Positions 1-6,605 of a stretch of 17,945 nt of DNA are shown piece by piece. The position numbers and the translations under genes are program-made. The stretch's first letter is position 1, and each line of letters begins with the position of its first letter. The stretch covers positions 1 through 17,945 of the forward strand of contig JAKMFG010000267.1 in NCBI GenBank assembly GCA_022425565.1, read 5' to 3'. Source of the DNA: Alphaproteobacteria bacterium. GTDB lineage: Bacteria > Pseudomonadota > Alphaproteobacteria > Puniceispirillales > Puniceispirillaceae. The notes under the pieces are model-generated. The model was not told the origin of the DNA and ran no database searches. It saw only the letters and a program-made list of their open reading frames with translations.

Positions 1-723
1 CGCATTGATCTCGGGCGTCACGCCGAGACGGACTTTTGAAAAGACGACGATCGGCAGGGTCGAGCTTCCCGGGCCGCTGACAAAGCTGGCAATAACCAGA
101 TCATCGAAGCTGAGCGTAAAGGCAAGAAGCCAAGCCGCGATCACCGCCGGCGCAATAACCGGCAAGGTGATCGAGAAAAAGATGTAAGGCTGGCGCGCAC
201 CGAGGTCGGCGGCCGCTTCCTCGATCGACATGTCGAAATCCCGAAGCCGCGACTGGATCACCACGGCGGCGAAACACATGCCAAAAGTGGTGTGGGCGAT
301 GATGATGGTGTCGATGCCGCGTCCGGCCGGCCAGCCAAGCAGGCCTTCCATCGCGATGAACAGCAGCAGCAGGGACAGGCCGGTCACCACCTCGGGCATC
401 ACCAGCGGCATGCTGGCAAACGCGCTCAGAAGAAGCCGAAAACGGAAATTGCCGAGCCGCACGAAAGCCAGCGCAATCAGCACCCCGAAGATGGTCGACA
501 GGGTTGCCGCGTTCACCGCCACCCAGAGCGACTTGCCAAGCGCCTCGAGCACGGCGTCATTCTCCAGAAGCTCGCCATACCATTTGGTCGAGAACCCGGC
601 CCAGACCGATACAAGGCGGCTGCTGTTGAAGCTGTAGATCACCATCACCGTGACCGGCACATAGAGAATGCCGAAACCGATGATGCCAAGCCACAATGCC
701 GGCCATGAGATGCCGCGGGTCAT
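1..723 (-). CDS. potI: Polyamine ABC transporter permease PotI (3' end cut by window edge)
   Basis: Inner-membrane permease of a putrescine/spermidine-type ABC importer, partner of PotH. I translated 241 codons from the ATG at 721-723; the frame stays open to the window edge. About 40 C-terminal residues are probably missing if the protein has the usual length near 280. The product starts with a hydrophobic segment (around WLGIIGFGILYVPVTVMVIY) and has several more membrane segments. It carries the cytoplasmic EAA loop (EEAAADLGARQ...ITLP) that docks on the ATPase, followed by the FDDLVIASF segment typical of PotC/PotI. The start codon overlaps the potH stop as ATGA, so translation is coupled. 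Order potF-G-H-I and similarity to E. coli PotI argue for PotI rather than PotC, but substrate is inferred from family only. Confidence 0.9.
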   Translation of the reverse strand, partial: MTRGISWPALWLGIIGFGILYVPVTVMVIYSFNSSRLVSVWAGFSTKWYGELLENDAVLEALGKSLWVAVNAATLSTIFGVLIALAFVRLGNFRFRLLLSAFASMPLVMPEVVTGLSLLLLFIAMEGLLGWPAGRGIDTIIIAHTTFGMCFAAVVIQSRLRDFDMSIEEAAADLGARQPYIFFSITLPVIAPAVIAAWLLAFTLSFDDLVIASFVSGPGSSTLPIVVFSKVRLGVTPEINA

Positions 724-1658
724 GCCGCGCCTCCCCGGCCGGCATCCTCGGCGCGGTCAAGCGCCGTCTTGCGGCCGTCCTGGTAACGGGCATAGATGAT
801 CGGCAGCGCCAGAATGGCCAGCAGCAGCATGGCAATGGCCGAGGCCACAGGCCAGTCACGGTTACGGAAGAATTCGGTCCACAGAACCTTGCCGATCATC
901 ACCTGTTCCGGACCACCCAGAAGCGCCGGGATGACGAATTCGCCAACTGCCGGGATGAAGACCAGAAGGCTGCCGGCGATAATCCCCGGAACAGTCAGCG
1001 GCAGGACGATGGTACGGAACACCTCGACCCGCGAGGCACCGAGATCGGCTGCCGCGTCGAGAAGGTCGTCATCAAGTCGGATCATCACCGCATAGAGTGG
1101 CAGGATCATCAGCGGCAGATAGGTCAGGAGCATGCCCATATAGATGGAGAAATCGGTCTGCATCATGCGGATGGGCGCTTCAATCAGGCCAAGCTGCAAC
1201 AGCATGCTGTTGATGAAGCCGTTGGTGTTCAGCAGCCCGATCAGCGCATAAATCCGCAGCAGGCTGGATGTCCAGAAGGGCAGCATCACCAGCACCAGCA
1301 GGATGGCGCGCTGGCTAGGGCTGGAACGTGCAATCCACCAGGCCATCGGATAGGCGAAGACGAGGCAGATCAAGGTCGAGAAGAAGGCGAGCCGCACGCT
1401 GTTGGTGGCAGGCCGCAGATAATCCTGTGAATATTCGACAAGAAGACCGTAATTCTCAAGATTGAAATTGGTGAAGAACCCGTCCTCGCCAAATCCCCAG
1501 AGCGGGGCAAAGGGCGGGATGCCGCGCCGCGGCTCGGTAAAGGAAGTCTGCGCAACCTCGACGAGCGGCAGGGCAAAGAACACGACAAGCCAGAGGAGCG
1601 GAATCCAGACCACAAGCCGGCGGCCATGGCATGTCAGGAAATGCCGGACCGCCGCCAT
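720..1658 (-). CDS. potH: Polyamine ABC transporter permease PotH
   Basis: Inner-membrane permease subunit that forms the channel with PotI. The frame is open further upstream to an ATG at 1742, but that extension would lie inside potG. The ATG at 1656-1658 gives a 312-residue protein beginning MAAVRHFLTCHGRR, directly followed by the first membrane helix, and lies only 4 nt past the potG stop. It is therefore preferred. The protein has a long periplasmic loop after helix 1, then further helices and the EAA motif (LLDAAADLGASRVEVF...LP) that contacts the ATPase. The C-terminal part (PAVGEFVIPALLGG) is typical of the PotB/PotH branch. Its stop overlaps the potI start by 4 bp. Function is from family membership and operon context. 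Confidence 0.93.
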   Translation of the reverse strand: MAAVRHFLTCHGRRLVVWIPLLWLVVFFALPLVEVAQTSFTEPRRGIPPFAPLWGFGEDGFFTNFNLENYGLLVEYSQDYLRPATNSVRLAFFSTLICLVFAYPMAWWIARSSPSQRAILLVLVMLPFWTSSLLRIYALIGLLNTNGFINSMLLQLGLIEAPIRMMQTDFSIYMGMLLTYLPLMILPLYAVMIRLDDDLLDAAADLGASRVEVFRTIVLPLTVPGIIAGSLLVFIPAVGEFVIPALLGGPEQVMIGKVLWTEFFRNRDWPVASAIAMLLLAILALPIIYARYQDGRKTALDRAEDAGRGGAA

Positions 1659-1662
1659 GCCT

Positions 1663-2742
1663 TCAGTCCCGAAGGAGCACGACGTCGGCCGGATCGAAGG
1701 CGACGTAACCCGTCTCCTCCCATTCCAGCGCCGGCTCGCCACGCCGCATGTTCGGCTGTGTCAGCTTCAGCAGCAAGCCACCCGGGCCGACCACGCGGTA
1801 GTTTGAGGCAACGCCGGTGAAAGCCATATCCTCGACCGTCACCTTCATCTCGTTCACACCGCCTCCAGATTCACGCGCAAGGCTGATTCTTTCTGGCCGG
1901 ATCGCCATGCGCACATGATCGCCCACGGCAAATCCGCCAGGATCAACAGCCGTGACCGGGATCGGCCCGTCAACCTGCAGCACGCCGCCCTTGGCGGATT
2001 TTACCTTGCCCTCAAGGAAGCTGACCGTGCCAAGGAAGTCGGCGATGAAACTGTTTTTCGGGCGGTCATACAGCGTACGGGGCGAGTCCACCTGCACCAG
2101 CTTGCCGGCATCCATGACGCCGATCCGGGTTGCCAGCGTCATCGCCTCTTCCTGGTCATGCGTGACGACGATGAATGTCGTTTCCAGCCGCTCCTGAATA
2201 TCGACCAGCTCGAACTGCGTGTCCTCGCGGAGTTTCTTGTCGAGCGCGGCAAGCGGCTCGTCGAGAAGCAGCAGCTTTGGCCGGCGCGCAAGGGCGCGGG
2301 CAAGCGCCACCCTCTGGCGCTGGCCACCCGAGAGCTGGTGCGGCTTGCGGCCACCCATGCCGGACAGCCTGACAAGCCGCAGCAGTTCGGCCACCCGGCT
2401 CTCGATCTCGGCGCGCGGCAGACCGGCGCGTTTCAGGCCATAAGCGATGTTGCTGTCGACCGTCATATGCGGGAACAGCGCATAATTCTGGAACATGATG
2501 TTCACCGGGCGTGTCGCCGGCGGAACGCGCGACATGTCGATGCCGTCGATTTCAATGCTGCCTGTATCGACGCCCTCGAACCCGGCCAGCATGCGAAGAA
2601 GCGTGGTCTTGCCACATCCCGAAGCGCCAAGAAGGCAGAAAAGCTCGCCCTTGGCGATGTCGAGCGAGAGATCGTCAACCGCCACCACGTCGCCAAAGCG
2701 GCGCGTGACGTTGCTGATCCTGATGAATGGCGATCCGGTCAA
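1663..2742 (-). CDS. potG: Polyamine ABC transporter ATP-binding protein PotG
   Basis: Cytoplasmic ATPase that powers the PotFGHI importer. The 359-residue product has Walker A GASGCGKT at about 39-46, Q-loop Gln at 85, signature LSGGQ at 137-141, Walker B LLLLDE at 157-162 and switch His at 195. A C-terminal TOBE-type regulatory domain follows (from about 240). The text around RPVNIMFQNYALFPHMTV and KPHQLSGGQRQRVALARALA is very close to E. coli PotG as I recall it. The start is a TTG at 2740-2742: the upstream frame hits a TAA 9 codons earlier with no ATG or GTG between, and a later start would remove the first strand of the ATPase fold. There is no strong ribosome site in front of it, only a weak AGG. 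Two hairpins separate it from potF. Confidence 0.95.
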   Translation of the reverse strand: MTGSPFIRISNVTRRFGDVVAVDDLSLDIAKGELFCLLGASGCGKTTLLRMLAGFEGVDTGSIEIDGIDMSRVPPATRPVNIMFQNYALFPHMTVDSNIAYGLKRAGLPRAEIESRVAELLRLVRLSGMGGRKPHQLSGGQRQRVALARALARRPKLLLLDEPLAALDKKLREDTQFELVDIQERLETTFIVVTHDQEEAMTLATRIGVMDAGKLVQVDSPRTLYDRPKNSFIADFLGTVSFLEGKVKSAKGGVLQVDGPIPVTAVDPGGFAVGDHVRMAIRPERISLARESGGGVNEMKVTVEDMAFTGVASNYRVVGPGGLLLKLTQPNMRRGEPALEWEETGYVAFDPADVVLLRD

Positions 2743-2859
2743 AGCTGGGCAACCTGTGGCTGGCGGTTACCGGCAGGCAGGCTGCCTGCCTCTGTAAGGT
2801 CCCGTCGCCATTCGGGCGTGAATGGCGACGAGCTTTTGTTCTAATTGCGCTGGAAGCGA
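2743..2859 (-). promoter_or_regulatory. potF-potG intercistronic region with two hairpins
   Basis: Two inverted repeats lie in this 117-bp gap. The first to be transcribed is an 11-bp perfect stem, 2803-2813 with 2820-2830, loop 6 nt. The second is the palindrome 2772-2790 (9-bp arms around one base, so 7-8 bp with a small loop in practice). Neither is followed by a T-run on the coding (minus) strand, so they are not canonical terminators for this operon. On the plus strand the first is followed by agcttttgtt. In binding-protein-dependent operons such hairpins commonly protect the 3' end of the binding-protein message or let part of the polymerases stop. That role is inferred here. Confidence 0.6.
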
Positions 2860-3957
2860 TCAGCCACCGGCGCTGAAGCGCGACCAGACGCGGGTGACCG
2901 CACGGTCCAGACGGGCGTCATAGACCGGTACCACGAACAGGCTCTTCTTCGCTTCGGCGGTCGGGTAGATGCCCGGATGCTCGAGGATTTCCGGATCGAT
3001 ATCCGACTTCGCGCCCTCGCTGCCGCTGGCGTACCAGACATAGTTCACATTCGCCGCCGCCACGTTGGGACGAAGCATGTAGTCGATGAACTTGTAGGCA
3101 TTGTCCAGGTTCTTGGCATCGGCCGGGATGGCGAAATGGTCGAACCAGAGGTTGGTGCCCTCTTTCGGGATGAAATATTCGATGGCATGGCCGTTTTCGG
3201 CTTCCTCGGCACGATAGGCGGCCTGGAATGCATCGCCCGACCACATGATGGCGGCGCAGATGTCACCATTCGCGATATCGTTGATCGACTGGCTGGAATG
3301 GATGTAGCGCAGATGCGGACGCACCGCGTTCAGAATCTCTCCGGCCTTCTCGAAATCACCAGCCTCGGTGCTGGTGCCGTTGCCACCCATATAGGCGATG
3401 ACGTTCGGCAGCACATCTGTCGGCGCATCGAGGATCGCAATACCACAATCCTCAAGCTTCGAGGCATATTTAGGGTCGAGAACCAGAGCCCAGCTGTCTG
3501 TCGGGGCGTCGGCGCCGAGCCGCTCTTCGATCATCGCCACATTATAGGCCACACCAGTGGTGCCCCACATATAGACGGCACCGGCATTGCCGACACCGAT
3601 CTGATCATTGGCGAAGTTCTGGACCTGCATGTCCTGCTGGCTGTAATTGCCGAGCTTTCCCAGATCGAGATCCTGATAGGCGCCAGCCTCACGGCCACGC
3701 GCCAGAAAATCGCCGGTCGGCACGACGACATCATAGCCCGAGGAACCAGCGAGCATCTTGGCCTCGAGAACCTCGTTCGAATCGTACATGTCATAAGTGA
3801 CCTTGATGCCGGTCTCCGCCTCGAAATTGGCGATGGTGTCCTCGGCGATATAGTCTGACCAGTTATAGACATTCAGCTCGTTTGCGACTGCGGTACCTGC
3901 CGTTAGTCCCAGCACAGCGGCAGCAGCGATGATTGATGTCTTGCGAATATGTGTCAT
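2860..3957 (-). CDS. potF: Polyamine ABC transporter periplasmic substrate-binding protein PotF
   Basis: Periplasmic receptor that binds the polyamine and delivers it to PotHI. The 365-residue product begins with a Sec signal peptide (MTHIRKTS, a hydrophobic run, likely cleavage after AVA at 23-25). The mature protein aligns along its whole length with E. coli PotF: YNWSDYI at 31-37, then DSNEVLEAKMLAGSSGYDVVVP, then HSSQSINDIANGDICAAIMW, and a C-terminal DRAVTRVWS. Ligand residues recognisable by alignment are Trp33, Ser34, Asp35, Trp239 and Asp242. The position of E. coli Phe276 is Trp271 here, as in spermidine-binding PotD, so preference between putrescine and larger polyamines is open. 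A purine-rich ribosome site (GGGAGGG) precedes the ATG. Confidence 0.95.
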   Translation of the reverse strand: MTHIRKTSIIAAAAVLGLTAGTAVANELNVYNWSDYIAEDTIANFEAETGIKVTYDMYDSNEVLEAKMLAGSSGYDVVVPTGDFLARGREAGAYQDLDLGKLGNYSQQDMQVQNFANDQIGVGNAGAVYMWGTTGVAYNVAMIEERLGADAPTDSWALVLDPKYASKLEDCGIAILDAPTDVLPNVIAYMGGNGTSTEAGDFEKAGEILNAVRPHLRYIHSSQSINDIANGDICAAIMWSGDAFQAAYRAEEAENGHAIEYFIPKEGTNLWFDHFAIPADAKNLDNAYKFIDYMLRPNVAAANVNYVWYASGSEGAKSDIDPEILEHPGIYPTAEAKKSLFVVPVYDARLDRAVTRVWSRFSAGG

Positions 3958-4138
3958 GGGAGCCCTCCCTTGTTAATGCCTGGGTGATTGCCGGGGTGAT
4001 TGCCGGGGCGGTCTGTTTGAACATAGCGGTCCGTTTGAACATGGCGCACTGGAAAAAACCCGTCATTCCCTTTGGCGCGAGTATGGGGCTCGCTTTCAAA
4101 TCAAGTCAACCGGAACCGTGGCCTGCAACGCGTTGCGG
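3958..4138 (-). promoter_or_regulatory. potF: potF upstream region with candidate promoter
   Basis: The 181-bp gap between the oxidase stop and potF. On the minus strand TTGACT (4104-4109) and CATACT (4080-4085) are 18 bp apart, a plausible sigma-70-like pair. It would give a leader of roughly 115 nt containing two pairs of short tandem repeats. A run of six T on the minus strand (4052-4057) follows a weak CGAG/CTCG stem, so partial termination of the upstream transcript is possible. A perfect 12-bp palindrome GCAACGCGTTGC sits at 4125-4136, just after the oxidase stop codon. All functional roles are inferred. Confidence 0.4.
3982..4044. repeat. Two adjacent short tandem duplications upstream of potF
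   Basis: The 12-mer gggtgattgccg occurs twice head to tail (3982-3993 and 3994-4005). Immediately after it an 18-mer occurs twice, cggtctgtttgaacatag (4009-4026) and a copy with two changes (4027-4044). Both lie in the presumed potF leader. They could be slippage duplications or duplicated regulator sites; the sequence does not decide. Confidence 0.7.
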
Positions 4139-5470
4139 TTACCCGTCCAGACGACGCTCTAGCCAGTCGCGGAAACCATAGTATTTCCCCACCATCGGCA
4201 GGAACCACGGCGTTTTGCGAAACCCCGGGAAGGCGTCCAGCCTGCGGCCGGTAAAGGCACTTGGCCGGTTCAGGCTGCCCGCCGCCATCAACCCGGCGCG
4301 GTGGCCGAGCCAGCTCATCATCACAACGCCGCTTCCATGGCAGCCAAGCGCGTGAAACACGCCGGGAAGCATCTCCGGCCGGCTCTCGCCAACATGAGGA
4401 ACGCCGTCGCGAAGATAGGCGACATTGCCCCACCAGCCATGTGACAGCTTCACCCCGTCAAGTTGCGGGAATACCCGCAGCAGGCGCGAGCGAAGGAACG
4501 CCGCCCCGGCCGCCGGGTCATGCTGGAGATAACGCGCCCGGCCACCGAACAGCACCCGCTTGCGATCGGGTGACGGCCGGAAATAATAGAGAAGCCGCTT
4601 GGTGTCGGCGATCATCCGATGCGTCGGGAACAGCTCTGTCACACGATCCGCGCCAAGCTCCTCGGTCGCGATCTGGTAGGACGGAACCGGCACCACACGG
4701 CGCTGGTGCCATGGGCTGAGGTCGCCGGAATAGCCGTTGGTGGCGATAATCACCGCCCCGGCGCGGATGGCGTGCTCGCTTGTCTCGACCTCGAGGCCGG
4801 TTCCCGACCTCGTGATCGCGCCGGCCCGGATGCCGCCGAACAGGCTGACGCCAGCCGCCTCGGCGACCGAAAGAACGCCGTGATGGAGTTTTGCCGGATG
4901 CACGGCACCGCTGCGGTCGAGAAGCATGCCGCCATGATAGAAATCCGAGGCGAGATGGTCATGCGTCTGCTCGGCCGGCACCATGCTGGCACCTGAATCC
5001 GCAATATCGTTCAGACGCGCGACCTGTTCGGCCTGCTTCTGCCAGGCAGCACGGGTATGAGCCCCGACAAAGCGGCCGCACCGCTGATAGATGGCATCGA
5101 TCTTCTCGTCATGGATGAAGCCTTCAAACCAGCCATATGATTCGGCGGCTTCAGACAGCATCTCGTCGGCAGTGGCGGGATTGAGGCTGGCATGCTTGCC
5201 CACATTCACCCCGCCGGAGACCATGCCGCCATTGCGGGTCGAGGCACCAAGGCCAAGCGGCCCGGCCTCGAGAACAACGACCTCGCTTCCGGCCCGTGAA
5301 AGGGTGATTGCGGCGTGAAGCCCGGCATAGCCCGACCCCACAACAACCACGTCGGCGCGGTCAGGCAGGGCCTCTGCAGGCAGCCCGGCACCAGCATCGC
5401 GGGGAACCGCGTCCCACCAGTAAGGGTCAGTCTTGAAGCCTTCCGCAAAAATACTGTCAGACATCTTCAT
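4139..5470 (-). CDS. FAD-dependent amine oxidoreductase, DAO family, PuuB-like
   Basis: Flavoenzyme of the D-amino acid oxidase family (PF01266-type), probably cytoplasmic, oxidising a C-N bond of an amine. From the ATG at 5468-5470 it has 443 residues. The FAD dinucleotide motif GSGYAG is at 45-50 with the ribose-binding acid Glu68. The downstream RNGGMVSGG resembles RNGGQ of this family, and the C-terminal FAD loop is GCHGSGVVMMSWLGHRAG. Similar blocks occur in E. coli gamma-glutamylputrescine oxidase PuuB (DYYRL...FPQLKGVK versus YYFRPSPD...FPQLDGVK). It has no THF-binding GcvT-like domain. The chosen start overlaps the folD stop as ATGA; ATGs at 5476 and 5464 are also in frame. Position between folD and potF suggests the substrate is a polyamine-like compound brought in by PotFGHI; no gamma-glutamylputrescine synthetase is nearby, so the true substrate is unknown. 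Confidence 0.85.
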   Translation of the reverse strand: MKMSDSIFAEGFKTDPYWWDAVPRDAGAGLPAEALPDRADVVVVGSGYAGLHAAITLSRAGSEVVVLEAGPLGLGASTRNGGMVSGGVNVGKHASLNPATADEMLSEAAESYGWFEGFIHDEKIDAIYQRCGRFVGAHTRAAWQKQAEQVARLNDIADSGASMVPAEQTHDHLASDFYHGGMLLDRSGAVHPAKLHHGVLSVAEAAGVSLFGGIRAGAITRSGTGLEVETSEHAIRAGAVIIATNGYSGDLSPWHQRRVVPVPSYQIATEELGADRVTELFPTHRMIADTKRLLYYFRPSPDRKRVLFGGRARYLQHDPAAGAAFLRSRLLRVFPQLDGVKLSHGWWGNVAYLRDGVPHVGESRPEMLPGVFHALGCHGSGVVMMSWLGHRAGLMAAGSLNRPSAFTGRRLDAFPGFRKTPWFLPMVGKYYGFRDWLERRLDG

Positions 5471-6348
5471 ACCCATCCCAGTTCGACCTGTTTCTCGAAG
5501 GCAATGGCGGCGTTGCGCATCAGCATTGCTACCGTGACCGGACCAACACCGCCTGGCACAGGGGTCGTCCAGCTGGCGATATCGGCAACCGCGCTGGTAT
5601 CAGTGTCACCGACAATGCGGCTGCTGCCATCCGCATCCGTCACCTGATTGATGCCTATATCAATGACGGCGGCACCCGGCTTGACCATATCTGCGGTCAG
5701 CAGTCCCGGCACCCCGACAGCAACAAGAACGGCGTCGGCGCGGCGGGTGTGTGCGGCAACGGATCGGGTCATGTGGTGACAGACAGTGACGGTGGCACCC
5801 TCGGCCATCAGCATAAAGGCGGCCGGCTTGCCGACAATCTCGGAATGGCCGACCACAACGACCTCCATACCCTCGATCTTCATGCCGGTGGCCCTGATCA
5901 TCTCGACCGAGGCTGCGGCGGTACATGGCGCCAGGGCCATCTGGTTGTAGACAATGTTGCCGATCGAGGCCGGATTCATACCCTCAACATCCTTCAGCGG
6001 GTGAATCGCCGACTGCAGCGAGCGCACATTGATATGATCCGGAACCGGACGCTGCAGAATGACCCCGAGCACATTCGGATCATCATTCATCGCGACGAGA
6101 CGTGCCTTGCATTCATCCTGTGTCAGGTCGGCGGGCCAGTGCTGCTCGTCAAACGGCAGACCAACAGCGGCGGCGGCACGCGCCTGTCCGCGAATATAGA
6201 CGGCGATTTCCTCTACCTCGCCGATCCCGACAGAGACAAGGCGCCCAACCTTGCGACACATTGCGAGCCGCGCGATATCCGCCGCCACCTCGTCCAGAAT
6301 ACGCTTGCGGATATCGGCGCCATAGAGCAACCGCGGATCACGATTCAT
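5467..6348 (-). CDS. folD: FolD-like methylenetetrahydrofolate dehydrogenase/cyclohydrolase, divergent
   Basis: Cytoplasmic enzyme of one-carbon metabolism: FolD normally oxidises 5,10-methylene-THF to methenyl-THF and hydrolyses it to 10-formyl-THF. The 293-residue length and layout match the family. The catalytic region keeps Tyr51 and Gln99, but the usual active-site lysine (YVxxK) is Gln55 here. The usual KDVDG is KDVEG (Glu122), and PCTP is PCTA. The cofactor motif, normally GRSxIVGxP, is GHSEIVGKP (His168), which may shift NADP preference. The C-terminal TPVPGGVGPVTVAMLMRN block is standard. A ribosome site GGGGGAGGG lies 8-10 nt before the ATG. It is the first gene of a transcript with the DAO oxidase. 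It is probably a specialised paralogue; whether it retains cyclohydrolase activity is doubtful. Confidence 0.88.
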   Translation of the reverse strand: MNRDPRLLYGADIRKRILDEVAADIARLAMCRKVGRLVSVGIGEVEEIAVYIRGQARAAAAVGLPFDEQHWPADLTQDECKARLVAMNDDPNVLGVILQRPVPDHINVRSLQSAIHPLKDVEGMNPASIGNIVYNQMALAPCTAAASVEMIRATGMKIEGMEVVVVGHSEIVGKPAAFMLMAEGATVTVCHHMTRSVAAHTRRADAVLVAVGVPGLLTADMVKPGAAVIDIGINQVTDADGSSRIVGDTDTSAVADIASWTTPVPGGVGPVTVAMLMRNAAIAFEKQVELGWV

Positions 6349-6380
6349 GCCTGTCTGCCCTCCCCCGGCGAACTGGCGGC

Positions 6381-6409
6381 ATTATATGAAGCCGTCCAGA
6401 AGAAGGCGA
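6381..6409 (-). promoter_or_regulatory. folD: Candidate promoter of folD and the DAO oxidase
   Basis: A perfect -10 hexamer TATAAT on the minus strand (6381-6386) lies about 33 bp before the folD ATG. The hexamer 17 bp upstream of it is TCGCCT (6404-6409), a weak -35. This spacing would give a short leader of roughly 25 nt that contains the ribosome site. Confidence 0.5.
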
Positions 6410-6480
6410 CGGATTTCTGGTTTCGGGTGAGTCGCCGAAAGCACCTGCAATCTCAGGCATACATCCAGCAAACCCTTAGC

Positions 6481-6509
6481 TTTACAGTGCATGGGTTAGC
6501 GTCTATAAC
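6481..6509 (+). promoter_or_regulatory. hppA: Candidate sigma-70-type promoter of hppA
   Basis: TTTACA (6481-6486) and TATAAC (6504-6509) are separated by 17 bp, each one base from consensus. The start of transcription would be near 6516, about 90 nt before hppA. It is back to back with the folD promoter. Confidence 0.55.
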
Positions 6510-6605
6510 CGGCGCGTTTTACGTAGCCTGACTTATGTGTTGTTCGGGGGGAGTATCCGGCGGCGCAGCGGCTCATAATCAACCTCTGTTTAAAAGGAAG
6601 TCTTC

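Noticed and set aside
1659..1742. 28-codon N-terminal extension of potH
   Set aside because: It would lie entirely over the end of potG and is Arg/Ser-rich; the internal ATG 4 nt after the potG stop fits the permease start.
1915..2844. 309-codon plus-strand open frame opposite potG
   Set aside because: Opposite a complete ABC ATPase with all motifs; no domain in the translation.
2845..3858. 337-codon plus-strand open frame opposite potF
   Set aside because: potF on the other strand has signal peptide, ligand residues and full-length family similarity; the opposing frame has no motif.
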